Shown here: positions 1 to 10,164 of the stretch, in pieces
How positions within the stretch are numbered: position 1 is the stretch's first letter
Layout: each line of letters opens with the position of its first letter
Assembly (NCBI GenBank): GCA_030832085.1
Contig: JAURJU010000064.1
Coordinates: 62,001-126,000, forward strand
DNA from: Chitinophagales bacterium
GTDB lineage: Bacteria > Bacteroidota > Bacteroidia > Chitinophagales > Chitinophagaceae
Direction: 5' to 3'
DNA length: 64,000 nt
Translations under genes and position numbers: made by a program
Notes under the pieces: generated by a model
What the model was told of the DNA's origin: nothing
Seen by the model: only the letters and a program-made list of their open reading frames with translations
Database searches by the model: none

Positions 1-605
1 TCCTTTCGGGGGCGTTGGATGTCGTGGTGATTGACTCAGTAGCGGCATTGGTACCCAAAAGCGAACTGGAAGGCGAGATGGGAGACAGTAAAATGGGATT
101 GCATGCCCGTTTGATGAGCCAGGCACTCAGGAAACTGACCGCCACCATCAGCAAAACAAACACGATTTGCATTTTCATCAACCAGCTTCGTGAAAAAATC
201 GGCGTCATGTTTGGCAACCCCGAAACAACCACCGGTGGCAACGCCTTGAAGTTCTACGCCTCTGTTCGCCTGGACATCCGCAGGGCTGCACAAATAAAAG
301 ATGGTGATGAAGCAATCGGGAACCGCGTGAAAGTGAAAGTGGTGAAAAACAAGGTTGCCCCACCTTTCCGCTCTGCTGAATTTGACATCATCTATGGGGA
401 AGGGATTTCAAAAACAGGTGAGATCCTCGACATGGGCGTTGAACTCGGAATCGTCAACAAAAGTGGCAGCTGGTACAGTTACAACGGGGACAAACTTGGA
501 CAAGGACGTGATGGTGTGAAACAACTGTTGATTGACAACCCGGAAATGGCAAATGAAATCGAAACAAAGATCAGGGAAAAAATCAAGGAAGCTCAGGCAT
601 CATAA
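1..605 (+). CDS. recA: Recombinase RecA, C-terminal part (5' end outside window)
   Basis: In-frame reading from base 3 gives [28 protein letters not shown]...[35 protein letters not shown], a RecA core signature. The frame is open at the window edge, so the listed start at 15 is not the real start. Confidence 0.97.
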   Translation, partial: LSGALDVVVIDSVAALVPKSELEGEMGDSKMGLHARLMSQALRKLTATISKTNTICIFINQLREKIGVMFGNPETTTGGNALKFYASVRLDIRRAAQIKDGDEAIGNRVKVKVVKNKVAPPFRSAEFDIIYGEGISKTGEILDMGVELGIVNKSGSWYSYNGDKLGQGRDGVKQLLIDNPEMANEIETKIREKIKEAQAS

Positions 606-631
606 ATGCAGTTGGTGCTTTTGTTTAGAGG

Positions 632-659
632 CCGCATCCCGCAAGGATGCGGTTTTTTT
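632..659 (+). terminator. Rho-independent terminator after recA
   Basis: Perfect 8-bp stem CCGCATCC-CGCAA-GGATGCGG followed by TTTTTTT. Confidence 0.85.
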
Positions 660-687
660 ATTTACATTCACACTGTTAAATCACAAC

Positions 688-1143
688 ATGGAAAAGAAGA
701 GAGACCTGGGTGCCAGGAAACGCATTGCATTGGTTGCACACGACAACAAGAAAAAAGAAATCATTGATTGGGTGGTATACAACAAGACGGCCCTTTCAAG
801 ACATGAACTTTTGGCAACAGGCACCACAGGACGATTGATAGAAGAGGCCCTTGACAGGTCCATCAAAAAATTACTGAGCGGGCCATTGGGTGGCGATCAA
901 CAAATAGGCGCCATGATCGCAGAAGGAAAGGTTGATGTGCTGATATTTTTTTGGGACCCCATGGAAGCCCAACCCCACGACCCGGACATCAAGGCTTTGC
1001 TGCGGCTGGCAGTAACCTGGAACATTCCCTTTGCCTGTGACCGCGCAACAGCAGACTTCCTGCTTACCTCACCATTGATGCATGAAGCCTATTCCTGCAC
1101 CATTCCTGATTATTCTACCTATATCAGAAGGGAGATGAAATAG
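688..1143 (+). CDS. mgsA: Methylglyoxal synthase
   Basis: MEKKRDLGARKRIALVAHDNKKKEIIDW...ATGTTGRLIEEA...GPLGGDQQIGAMIAEGKVDVLIFFWDPMEAQPHDPDIKALLRLA matches the family. Internal ATG at 688 chosen over the ORF start at 532, which overlaps recA. Confidence 0.95.
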   Translation: MEKKRDLGARKRIALVAHDNKKKEIIDWVVYNKTALSRHELLATGTTGRLIEEALDRSIKKLLSGPLGGDQQIGAMIAEGKVDVLIFFWDPMEAQPHDPDIKALLRLAVTWNIPFACDRATADFLLTSPLMHEAYSCTIPDYSTYIRREMK

Positions 1144-1211
1144 GCTGCTCAATTTTATGCAGCAAAGAACTTTTGATCAGTGGCTTTGTTTATTGACCAA
1201 AGACTTTTAGC

Positions 1212-2843
1212 ATGATGAAACTATTGTTTGCCGTAATCCTTTTAATGGGAAACGTATGCTTGGCCCAGGACAGCATCAAGCCTGCTGATGTGCACAGGAT
1301 GGCGGATTTGCTTGACCTGAAATATTCTGATAAGGAAGTGGGGATGATGATACCAGACCTGAAAGACAACATCATCGACTATAAAAAAATGCATGCGCTG
1401 TCGCTGGACAACAGCATCTCCATGAGCTTGGCACAGCGTTTAATACCTGAAGCAATCAAACAAGAAAGACTGAAATGGAAATACGATAAAAAAATTAAAC
1501 TCCCGGTCAACAAAAATGAACTGGCATTTTATTCGATCCAAGCCCTTGGGTCATTGCTTCGAAACAAGTCCATCACTGCTGTTGAATTGACAGGGTTTTT
1601 TATCAACCGGTTGAAACAATTTGGAGATACGCTTCAGTGCACGATAAGCCTTACAGAATCAATAGCGATGGAGCAGGCAACAAGAGCAGATGAAGAATTG
1701 AACAGGGGTATAGATCGAGGTCCGCTGCATGGTATTCCATATGGTTTAAAAGATCTTTTTGCTGTGAAGGGCACAAAAACAACCTGGGGCGCAGCACCAT
1801 ATAAAAACCAAACCATCGATGAAGACGCTTATGTTTACACCCGGTTGAAAGAGGCAGGAGCAGTGTTGGTGGCTAAATTTACTTTGGGTGCTTTGGCGAT
1901 GGGAGACCATTGGTTTGGTGGAAGAACAAAAAACCCCTGGAACCTTGAAAAGGGCTCCAGTGGCTCATCTGCAGGATCCTCTTCTGCGACCGTGGCTGGC
2001 TTGGTCCCCTTTGCCATTGGCACTGAAACACATGGATCCATCATCTCCCCAAGCCATACCTGTGGGGCAACAGGACTGCGGCCAACATTTGGAAGCGTGA
2101 GCAGGAGTGGTGCCATGACCCTGAGTTGGAGCCTGGACAAGGTGGGGCCCATCTGCAGGTCTGCAGCCGATGCAGCAACTGTTTTTGCATGTATACATGG
2201 AACGGATGAAAAAGATGCAAGTGCCGTCAATGCTGCATTCAACTACAACGGCAGAACAAATGTGAAAGCCATGCGCATCGGTTATGCCAAAAATCACTTT
2301 GACAAATTGGATTCATCTGCACAGGAATGGTCCGTATTGAATGTACTCAAAGCGCAGGGCCTTGAAATAAAACCCATGTATTTCCCAGACACCGAAGTTT
2401 ATGCGTTTGATATCATTGGACAAGTCATCGGTGCAGAATCTGCCGCTGCATTCGACAGCTTCACCAGAACAGGACTGGACGACCAGATGACAAGACAAAC
2501 CCGTTTTGACTGGCCAAATTATTTTAGGGTAGCAAGAACCATTCCAGCGGTAGAATACATCAATGCAAACAGACACCGCAGTATCCTGATGCAACGCGTG
2601 AATGCGGCAATGCAACCATTCGATGTCATCATCACACCAAGTTTTGGAGGAAGACAATTGGCCATCACGAACCTGACAGGTCATCCAGCCCTCTGCATGC
2701 CCATCGGCCTCACAAAGCAAGGAATGCCCAATAGCATTACCTTCTTGTCCAACCTTTTCAATGAAGAAGCACTGCTTGCACTGGGAAATTTCTTTCAGGA
2801 AAAAACGGATTACGATAATATCCATCCGGAAAAATTCAGATGA
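1212..2843 (+). CDS. Secreted amidase (amidase-signature family)
   Basis: Signal peptide, then the Ser-cisSer-Lys signature: HGIPYGLKDLF, KGSSGSSAGSSSATVAGLVPFAIGTETHGSI. Confidence 0.88.
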   Translation: MMKLLFAVILLMGNVCLAQDSIKPADVHRMADLLDLKYSDKEVGMMIPDLKDNIIDYKKMHALSLDNSISMSLAQRLIPEAIKQERLKWKYDKKIKLPVNKNELAFYSIQALGSLLRNKSITAVELTGFFINRLKQFGDTLQCTISLTESIAMEQATRADEELNRGIDRGPLHGIPYGLKDLFAVKGTKTTWGAAPYKNQTIDEDAYVYTRLKEAGAVLVAKFTLGALAMGDHWFGGRTKNPWNLEKGSSGSSAGSSSATVAGLVPFAIGTETHGSIISPSHTCGATGLRPTFGSVSRSGAMTLSWSLDKVGPICRSAADAATVFACIHGTDEKDASAVNAAFNYNGRTNVKAMRIGYAKNHFDKLDSSAQEWSVLNVLKAQGLEIKPMYFPDTEVYAFDIIGQVIGAESAAAFDSFTRTGLDDQMTRQTRFDWPNYFRVARTIPAVEYINANRHRSILMQRVNAAMQPFDVIITPSFGGRQLAITNLTGHPALCMPIGLTKQGMPNSITFLSNLFNEEALLALGNFFQEKTDYDNIHPEKFR

Positions 2844-2865
2844 TAAATTGGGTTAATTTTGCAGC

Positions 2866-4911
2866 ATGCAATTCAAGCTGCATTCACCCTATTCTCCAGC
2901 AGGCGACCAGCCCAATGCCATCCGGCAACTGGTGGAAGGCATTCAACAGGGTGAGCAATACCAAACGCTGTTGGGTGTAACCGGATCCGGCAAGACCTTT
3001 ACCATGGCCAATGTCATCCAATCGGTGCAGCGTCCCACACTGGTATTGACCCACAACAAAACCCTGGTTGCCCAACTTTATGGTGAGTTCAAACAATTCT
3101 TTCCAGAAAATGCTGTTGGCTATTTTGTTTCCTATTATGATTACTACCAACCGGAGGCTTATTTGCCGGTCAGCAACACGTATATCGAAAAGGACCTTGC
3201 CATCAATGAAGAGCTTGACAAGCTCCGTTTGCAAGCCACTTCAGAATTGCTGAGCGGAAGGCGCGATATCATTGTTGTTGCATCCGTAAGCTGCATCTAT
3301 GGAATGGGAAATCCCAGTGAGTTTGAAAACGGAATTGTCAGGATTCACAAGGGGCAAATCCTCAGCAGACAGGGTTTTCTTCATTCTTTGGTAAACTCAC
3401 TTTATCACCGCACACAAATCGATTTCAAACGGGGAAGCTTTCGGGTCAAGGGCGACACCATCGACATCAACCTTCCATACGTTGACTTTGGATACCGCAT
3501 CAGCTTTTTCGGAGATGAAATCGAATCCATCGATACGCTTGAAATTGAAACAGGAAAAAGAATCAGTTCTGTAGATACAGCGGCCATCTTTCCTGCCAAC
3601 CTCTACCTTGCGCCAAAAGAAATCATCCACCAGGTCATCTCTGAAATCATTGATGAACTGGGCAAACAGGTGCAATATTTCAAGGACAGTGGAAAGTTCA
3701 TTGAAGCACAACGGCTGAGCGAAAGGGTCAATTATGATATTGAAATGATCAAGGAATTGGGCTACTGCAACGGCATTGAAAACTATTCCCGTTTTTTTGA
3801 CAGGAGAACTCCCGGAGCAAGGCCATTCTGCCTGCTGGATTATTTTCCGAAAGACTTTATCTGCATGATTGATGAAAGCCACCAGACCATTCCACAGGTG
3901 AGTGGCATGTATGGGGGTGACAGGAGCAGAAAAATGGTACTGGTGGATTATGGATTTCGACTGCCAGCAGCGCTGGACAACCGTCCACTCAACTTCAATG
4001 AGTTTGAGCAGATGCTCAACCAAGTGGTTTTTGTTTCCGCCACGCCAAGCGAATACGAACTCCAGAAAACGGAAGGCGTAGTGGTGGAGCAGGTTGTACG
4101 TCCAACCGGCCTTCTGGATCCCCCCATCGAAGTGCGTCCCAGCATCAATCAGGTGGATGACCTGCTGGACGAGATTGACAAGACTGTGAAAAAAGGGGAC
4201 CGCGTTCTGGTCACGACGCTGACCAAAAGGATGGCCGAAGAGATGGACAAATACCTGCAGCGCATCCAAATCAAATCCAAGTACATCCACAGCGAAGTGG
4301 ACACATTGGACAGGGTGGAAATCCTGCGCGAACTGCGGTTGGGCATCATTGATGTTTTGGTGGGCGTTAACCTGTTAAGAGAGGGTCTTGACCTGCCAGA
4401 AGTATCGCTGGTGGCCATTCTTGATGCTGACAAGGAGGGATACCTCCGCAATGAAAAATCACTGACCCAGACCGCTGGTCGTGCAGCAAGAAATGTTGAC
4501 GGCCGTGTGATCTTCTATGCCGACCATGTTACCGGAAGCATGCAAAAGACCATGGATGAAACCGAAAGGAGAAGGGCAAAACAAATGGCCTACAACACGG
4601 CACATGGAATCACTCCTGCATCCGTCAACAAAAGCAAGGAACAGGTATTTGCGCAAACTGCAGTCCTGGACATCAAGGGATATGACGAAAACAACAATCT
4701 TGCCGCCGTTGCAGAAGAGCAGATGAGCACAAGGGTTGCAGAAGAACAAAACGATTACATGACGATTCCGCAACTGGAAAAGCATGTAACCAAGTTGAAA
4801 AAAACAATGGAAAAAGCAGCCAAGGACCTTGATTTCATGGAGGCTGCGCGGTTGAGGGATCTGATGCTGGAGTCCAAAAAAAGGATGGAAGAGATGAAAG
4901 CATTGCAGTAA
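2866..4911 (+). CDS. uvrB: Excinuclease ABC subunit B
   Basis: GVTGSGKTFTMANVI, YYDYYQPEAY, DESHQTIPQVSGMYGGDRSRK, C-terminal UVR motif. Confidence 0.98.
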   Translation: MQFKLHSPYSPAGDQPNAIRQLVEGIQQGEQYQTLLGVTGSGKTFTMANVIQSVQRPTLVLTHNKTLVAQLYGEFKQFFPENAVGYFVSYYDYYQPEAYLPVSNTYIEKDLAINEELDKLRLQATSELLSGRRDIIVVASVSCIYGMGNPSEFENGIVRIHKGQILSRQGFLHSLVNSLYHRTQIDFKRGSFRVKGDTIDINLPYVDFGYRISFFGDEIESIDTLEIETGKRISSVDTAAIFPANLYLAPKEIIHQVISEIIDELGKQVQYFKDSGKFIEAQRLSERVNYDIEMIKELGYCNGIENYSRFFDRRTPGARPFCLLDYFPKDFICMIDESHQTIPQVSGMYGGDRSRKMVLVDYGFRLPAALDNRPLNFNEFEQMLNQVVFVSATPSEYELQKTEGVVVEQVVRPTGLLDPPIEVRPSINQVDDLLDEIDKTVKKGDRVLVTTLTKRMAEEMDKYLQRIQIKSKYIHSEVDTLDRVEILRELRLGIIDVLVGVNLLREGLDLPEVSLVAILDADKEGYLRNEKSLTQTAGRAARNVDGRVIFYADHVTGSMQKTMDETERRRAKQMAYNTAHGITPASVNKSKEQVFAQTAVLDIKGYDENNNLAAVAEEQMSTRVAEEQNDYMTIPQLEKHVTKLKKTMEKAAKDLDFMEAARLRDLMLESKKRMEEMKALQ

Positions 4912-5007
4912 ACCACCGATAAAGCTGGAAAATGTCCATTGTGTTCTAATTGAAATGCAATTATTTTGATCCAATTGATTAAATTCACACACAATCAAAC
5001 CATAGCC

Positions 5008-6819
5008 ATGCGTTCCAGAATCATTGTTGCTCTTGTTACAGGTGTTTTGCTCACTTGTTTTGTTCAGGCACAAAAAATCAAGCCCCGCCTAAAAGACATT
5101 GACCTGAGCGACATGGCCGCATTTCAATCGCCCACACCAAACTGGAAAATCATCGGTGCGGTTCAGGCCGGCTACAACGACACGGTTTTGAATACAGCCA
5201 AAGGAAGCGGCATTCTTTTCAACGATTTTAGCCGCTCCATTCAAAATAAACCAGTTCACAACCTGGTGACCAAAATGGAACACGGTGATGTCAACCTTGA
5301 ATTTGATTTCATGCTGGCAAAAGGATCCAATTCCGGCATCTACTTTCAGTCCCGGTACGAAGTTCAACTTTTCGACAGTTGGGGAGTGAAAATACCCAGG
5401 TACAGCGATCTCGGTGGTCTTTACCAAACCATCAAAAAATCCAAAGGAATGAGTGGAAAAGCGCCCTTGAAAAACGCGGCTTTTGCACCCGGACTCTGGC
5501 AGCACATGGAAATCTCTTTCCAGGCACCAAGGTTTGATGCAGCGGGCAAGAAAACAACTCCTGCAACATTCATTTATGTGCGGCTGAACGGTGTTACCCT
5601 GCATGAAAACATCGCTGTTGAAGGGCCTACTGTTTCAGCAACATTTGAAGATGAAAAACCTTATGGCCCATTGATGATCCAAGGAGACCATGGTACCCTG
5701 GCCATCAAAAACCTCAAATATGCTCCACAGGACGACCTGAAAGTGGAACTGAAAGACCTCAGTTACCAGTATTTTGAGAAATCGGCCACCAACCTGGCAG
5801 AAGCAAAGACAACCAAGCCAACAGGTCAGGGAAATACAAAAACCCTTGATGCAAGGCTGGCATCGGCCCGCGACAAATTCTTGATCCTGTTCGAAGGCAA
5901 AATCAACATTCCGGATGATGATAACTATACCTTCAATGCGTTCTTTTCCGGAACAGGGGCATTGGAAGTAGATGGTAAAACCTTGCTTCAGGCAAGTGGC
6001 TTGTTTGTGGGCGGAAATCCAGTTGAAGCAAGCACCAATCTTAAATCTGGACAACATGCTTTCAGGTTTTGGGTGAACAAGGACCTGGCCTCCGCAAGAC
6101 CAGGATTCGCGTTGTTCGTAGAAAAGGCAAACAGCAAGGCAATTGCATTGCATAGTTCCGGGTCCATTCCCGACCGTTCTCCTGCACCATTGATTGCAGT
6201 TAGGGCAGAGAGTGGTCCAGAACTGGTTCGCTCTTTTATGAACCATAACAATAAAAAACTCACACATGTGATGTCTGTTGGAGACCCCTCTCAGGTGCAC
6301 TATTCCTATGATCTTCTCCAGGGTGGAATGCTGCAAGCATGGAAAGGGGATTTCCTCAATACGACAGACATGTGGCACGAGCGTGGAGAACCCCAAACCG
6401 CATCGGCATTGGGAGCCCCGGTTGTTCTTCCAGGAAACTGTCCCATATACGACAAGTCGCTGGCAAAAGACAGCATGGCAGATTACCAATACAAGGGATA
6501 TACCCTGTCCGCAGGACTTCCGGTCTTTTCATATGCCTACAGGCAACTCAAGGTCAGGGACCAGGTTCAGCCTGCTGAAAACGGAAAGGGATTGAAACGT
6601 TCCATCAGCATAACCGGTGAAGGAAAAGAAAAAACCATGGTGCGCATTGCGCAAGCCAATGAAATTACGCCCCTTGGAAAAGGCTTGTACAGCATCGGCA
6701 ACCAGGCCTATTTCGTACAAATTGCACCGGAACTGTATCCAAGAATCGAAACCTATCTGGGGCAAAAACTGCTGGTTCTTCCAGGAAGTGAAACTGTACA
6801 ATACCAATTGATCTGGTAG
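5008..6819 (+). CDS. Secreted DUF1080 (3-keto-disaccharide hydrolase family) protein with PA14-like domain
   Basis: Signal peptide MRSRIIVALVTGVLLTCFVQAQ; DUF1080-like LEFDFMLAKGSNSGIYFQSRYEVQLFDSWG; PA14-like DNYTFNAFFSGTGALEVDGKTLL. Confidence 0.8.
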   Translation: MRSRIIVALVTGVLLTCFVQAQKIKPRLKDIDLSDMAAFQSPTPNWKIIGAVQAGYNDTVLNTAKGSGILFNDFSRSIQNKPVHNLVTKMEHGDVNLEFDFMLAKGSNSGIYFQSRYEVQLFDSWGVKIPRYSDLGGLYQTIKKSKGMSGKAPLKNAAFAPGLWQHMEISFQAPRFDAAGKKTTPATFIYVRLNGVTLHENIAVEGPTVSATFEDEKPYGPLMIQGDHGTLAIKNLKYAPQDDLKVELKDLSYQYFEKSATNLAEAKTTKPTGQGNTKTLDARLASARDKFLILFEGKINIPDDDNYTFNAFFSGTGALEVDGKTLLQASGLFVGGNPVEASTNLKSGQHAFRFWVNKDLASARPGFALFVEKANSKAIALHSSGSIPDRSPAPLIAVRAESGPELVRSFMNHNNKKLTHVMSVGDPSQVHYSYDLLQGGMLQAWKGDFLNTTDMWHERGEPQTASALGAPVVLPGNCPIYDKSLAKDSMADYQYKGYTLSAGLPVFSYAYRQLKVRDQVQPAENGKGLKRSISITGEGKEKTMVRIAQANEITPLGKGLYSIGNQAYFVQIAPELYPRIETYLGQKLLVLPGSETVQYQLIW

Positions 6820-6852
6820 AAATTTGGACATTTGTTGTTAATTTTGCAACAG

Positions 6853-6948
6853 ATGAGACCAGATTTTCCCTTCAAGCTGTTCAATGACAAAAGTGACAAC
6901 TATGCATGTCTGATGCAGTCACTTGCTGTGGACTCATTCGAGAATTGA
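6853..6948 (+). CDS. Possible 31-aa small ORF upstream of hdc
   Basis: ATG...TGA reads MRPDFPFKLFNDKSDNYACLMQSLAVDSFEN, 6 nt after a TAATTTTG element (6839-6846). Below the size cutoff of the ORF track. Confidence 0.3.
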   Translation: MRPDFPFKLFNDKSDNYACLMQSLAVDSFEN

Positions 6949-7012
6949 TTTTATTGCACAAGGCTCCTTCCTTGTGATCACATCAATTTTCTTACCCAAT
7001 TTCTTTATTACA

Positions 7013-8107
7013 ATGGAAATTCTTGAACAGTTTCGCCAAAAGATCAGCGAGCGCTCCAAAAACTATATCGGATATCCGGTTGCCACAGACTACGACTACA
7101 CGGCATTGTATCCACTGCTGCAGTACAGCATCAACAACGTTGGAGACCCTTTCATGGAGTCCAACGACATGCAATGCAAATCATTTGAACGGGAAGTGGT
7201 TTCTTTTTATGCAGATTTTTTCAATGCTCCCGCCAACAACCACTGGGGTTATGTTACCAATGGTGGATCAGAAGGAAACCTGTATGCGCTTTACCTCGCA
7301 CGAGAGCTCTATCCCAACGGAATCGTATACTACAGCGAAGCCACACACTACAGCGTTCAGAAAAACCTCCACCTGCTGAACATGAAAAGCATCGTCATCC
7401 GTTCACAACCCAACGGTGAAATGGACTATGACGACCTTTCTGAAATGATCCAACTGAACCGCCAGCAATCCGTCATCATCATGGCCAATATTGGCACCAC
7501 CATGACGGAAGCAAAAGATTCTGTACCTGCCATCAGAGAAAAGCTGAACAAGTACGCAATCAAAAGCTCCTATATCCACTGTGATGCTGCACTTGCAGGC
7601 TCTTACCTGCCCTTGCTGGGTGCGAATGATTTTGACTTTGCACATGGTGCAGACAGCATTGCCATCAGTGGTCACAAGTTTTTTGGATCGCCCATTGCTA
7701 ATGGTGTTGTACTGGTGAAAAAATCCTACAAGGACAGGATCGGTCGTTCCATCAACTATATCGGAACACTGGATACCACCATCACCGGATCAAGAAGTGG
7801 CTTCAATGCATTGATTGTCTGGTATGCCATCCAAAAGCTGGGAAAGAAGGGCATGCTTGACAGAACGATGGCCAGCCTTGAGAATGCTGCATACCTGCGT
7901 GTTCAGCTCAATGCCATCGGCGTCAAAGCCTGGAGCAACCCGCATGCTTTAACTGTTGTAATGCCAAGACCTGCAGATGCGGTTTGTAAAAAATGGCAAC
8001 TGGCCACAGACAATGACATCGCACATGTCATCTGCATGCCAGGAATTTCAAGAGAACAGCTGGATGAATTCATTGAAGACATGCGGCGTTCAGTTTCTGT
8101 TGGTTAA
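7013..8107 (+). CDS. hdc: PLP-dependent histidine decarboxylase
   Basis: Group II decarboxylase signature with PLP lysine SGHKFFGSPIANGVV; GYPVATDYDYTALYPLLQYSINNVGDPF resembles bacterial PLP histidine decarboxylases. ATG at 7013 chosen. Confidence 0.82.
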   Translation: MEILEQFRQKISERSKNYIGYPVATDYDYTALYPLLQYSINNVGDPFMESNDMQCKSFEREVVSFYADFFNAPANNHWGYVTNGGSEGNLYALYLARELYPNGIVYYSEATHYSVQKNLHLLNMKSIVIRSQPNGEMDYDDLSEMIQLNRQQSVIIMANIGTTMTEAKDSVPAIREKLNKYAIKSSYIHCDAALAGSYLPLLGANDFDFAHGADSIAISGHKFFGSPIANGVVLVKKSYKDRIGRSINYIGTLDTTITGSRSGFNALIVWYAIQKLGKKGMLDRTMASLENAAYLRVQLNAIGVKAWSNPHALTVVMPRPADAVCKKWQLATDNDIAHVICMPGISREQLDEFIEDMRRSVSVG

Positions 8108-8168
8108 CAACAATGGCATATGCATTGAAGCGGGAATTTGATTATCTTTAAGGCAATAAAATTTCTCC

Positions 8169-10163
8169 ATGCGCATCAACCGTTCAATTTCAATAACAGC
8201 AATGCTTTTGGGCCTGACCCTTGTATCCAATGGACAGACAAATGCAGTACAATCTGAGAAGGATTTTTACTCCCTCAAAACCATCGCCATACCCCAAGAG
8301 GCAAAGCTTGAAGTAGGTGGTATTGCTGTCTTGCCTGATGGCAGGATTGCTGCATCCACCAGACGGGGAGAAATTTGGATGATAGAAAACGCTTATGGGA
8401 ACGGTGCCCCCCACTTTACAAAGTTTGCATCCGGATTGCATGAAGTCTTGGGCTTGGCCTACCGCGACGGCGCCTTTTATTGCACCCAACGGGGAGAGTT
8501 GACAAAAATCGAAGACCGCGATGGGGATGGAAGGGCTGATAGTTTCACCCCGGTATCCATCTTCCAGCTCAGTGGCAATTACCACGAATATGCTTATGGT
8601 CCAGTATTTGACAAACAAGGCGACATGTATGTTACCCTCAATGTTGCCTGGGTGGGATATGGCGATGGGCTGGGCAAATGGCATGGCTGGTTGCTGAAAA
8701 TAAAGCCGGACGGGACCACTGAACCCATTGCTACCGGACTGCGGTCCCCAGCAGGTTTCAACATCAACAACAATGGCGACGTGTTTTATGCAGAAAACCA
8801 GGGCGACTGGGTCGGCAGTGGAAGGGTAACACATCTAGAGAAAGGCGATTTTGCAGGCAATGCCGGAGGGCTCAATTGGACCAAAGAACCCGAATCACCC
8901 CTCAGGCTTACAAAAGAAGACCTCAAGGCGGTGGACAATGGTCAACCCATGCACGAAGCTGCAAAAAAAATCAAGGAATTGAAACTTCCCGCCGTATGGT
9001 TCCCCCATACACTGATGGGCATCTCCACTTCAGACATCCTGCAAGATGATGTCAACGGATCTTTTGGCCCTTTTGCAGGGCAATACTATGTTGCAGACCA
9101 AGGCCACTCCAAGATCATGCGCATGACGCTTGAGAAAGTGAACGGAAAATACCAGGGCGCTTGTTATCCTTTTTACGAAGGCTTTGCCTCGGGATTGCTC
9201 CGTTTGCGCTGGGGCCTCGACGGCTCCATGTTTGCAGGGATGACCAGCAGGGGATGGGCCAGCACAGGAAAGGCAGAATATGCATTGCAGCGCCTGGTCT
9301 GGAACGGAGAAACGCCCTTTGAAATGAAAGACATTCATGCCCTTCCTGATGGATTTGAAATTGAGTTCACACTTCCCGTTGATGCGGCAAAGTTGAAAAA
9401 CGCAATGAATTATTCCGTCAACAGTTTCACCTATATGTACCACCATACCTACGGAAGCCCCATCATCCAGAATCAAATCAGAAAAATCAAGGGAATTGTT
9501 CCATCAGCTGACGGGAAGAAAGTCAAGCTGGTGATGGACAGCCTCATTGCAGGCCATATCCATGAGATCAAGGTGCAAAACCTGACATCATCCAATGGCA
9601 AATCACTGTTGCATGATTTTGCCTACTACACCATGAACAATATTCCCAAAGGCAATCCAACGGTTTTGACCGAAGCGCAAAAGGTGAAGATGATGGACAT
9701 GAAACATGACATGAAAATGATGCCAGAGGCAACATCCGTCAATACCATTACCGCAAAAAGGAAACTGACCATGCCGGGGGATTGGGGACAGCCGGATGTT
9801 GTCCTGAAAATAGGTACCAAACCTGGCCTGAAATTCGACGTAAGTCGTTTTGAAGTGAAGGCGGGTGCAAAAGTGCGCCTGATCTTCAGCAACAACGATG
9901 ACATGACACACAATGTTGTGGTGGTCGCTCCAGGCGCTGCAGACGAAGTAGGAACCCTTGCCTTGCAGCTCGGACTGAAAGGGTCAGAAATGAACTATGT
10001 TCCGAACAGCCCTAAGGTGCTCTTCCATACAAAATTGCTGCCACCAGATGCGATTGAAAGCATCTATTTCTTTGCACCAACAACACCCGGTGAATACCCA
10101 TTCATTTGTTCCTATCCGGGTCATGCATCTGTGATGCGTGGCATCCTGAAAGTGGTCAAATAA
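8169..10163 (+). CDS. Secreted sugar dehydrogenase-like beta-propeller with C-terminal cupredoxin (plastocyanin/azurin) domain
   Basis: GSDH-like propeller (LAYRDGAFYCTQRGELTKIEDRDGDGRAD; GLRSPAGFNINNNGDVFYAENQGDWVGSG) plus type-1 copper motif DDMTHNVVVV...YPFICSYPGHASVMRGILKVVK. Confidence 0.85.
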   Translation: MRINRSISITAMLLGLTLVSNGQTNAVQSEKDFYSLKTIAIPQEAKLEVGGIAVLPDGRIAASTRRGEIWMIENAYGNGAPHFTKFASGLHEVLGLAYRDGAFYCTQRGELTKIEDRDGDGRADSFTPVSIFQLSGNYHEYAYGPVFDKQGDMYVTLNVAWVGYGDGLGKWHGWLLKIKPDGTTEPIATGLRSPAGFNINNNGDVFYAENQGDWVGSGRVTHLEKGDFAGNAGGLNWTKEPESPLRLTKEDLKAVDNGQPMHEAAKKIKELKLPAVWFPHTLMGISTSDILQDDVNGSFGPFAGQYYVADQGHSKIMRMTLEKVNGKYQGACYPFYEGFASGLLRLRWGLDGSMFAGMTSRGWASTGKAEYALQRLVWNGETPFEMKDIHALPDGFEIEFTLPVDAAKLKNAMNYSVNSFTYMYHHTYGSPIIQNQIRKIKGIVPSADGKKVKLVMDSLIAGHIHEIKVQNLTSSNGKSLLHDFAYYTMNNIPKGNPTVLTEAQKVKMMDMKHDMKMMPEATSVNTITAKRKLTMPGDWGQPDVVLKIGTKPGLKFDVSRFEVKAGAKVRLIFSNNDDMTHNVVVVAPGAADEVGTLALQLGLKGSEMNYVPNSPKVLFHTKLLPPDAIESIYFFAPTTPGEYPFICSYPGHASVMRGILKVVK

Positions 10164-10164
10164 C

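Noticed and set aside
532-687. N-terminal extension of the mgsA ORF
   Set aside because: Overlaps recA and its terminator; methylglyoxal synthase homology begins at the ATG at 688.
1144-1165. GCTGC...GCAGC hairpin after mgsA
   Set aside because: Only 5 bp of stem, 10-nt loop and no T-run; not convincing as a terminator.
3397-4290. 297-aa minus-strand ORF
   Set aside because: Antisense shadow of uvrB; composition is not protein-like.
5635-6489. 284-aa minus-strand ORF
   Set aside because: Antisense to the DUF1080-PA14 gene; no recognisable domain.
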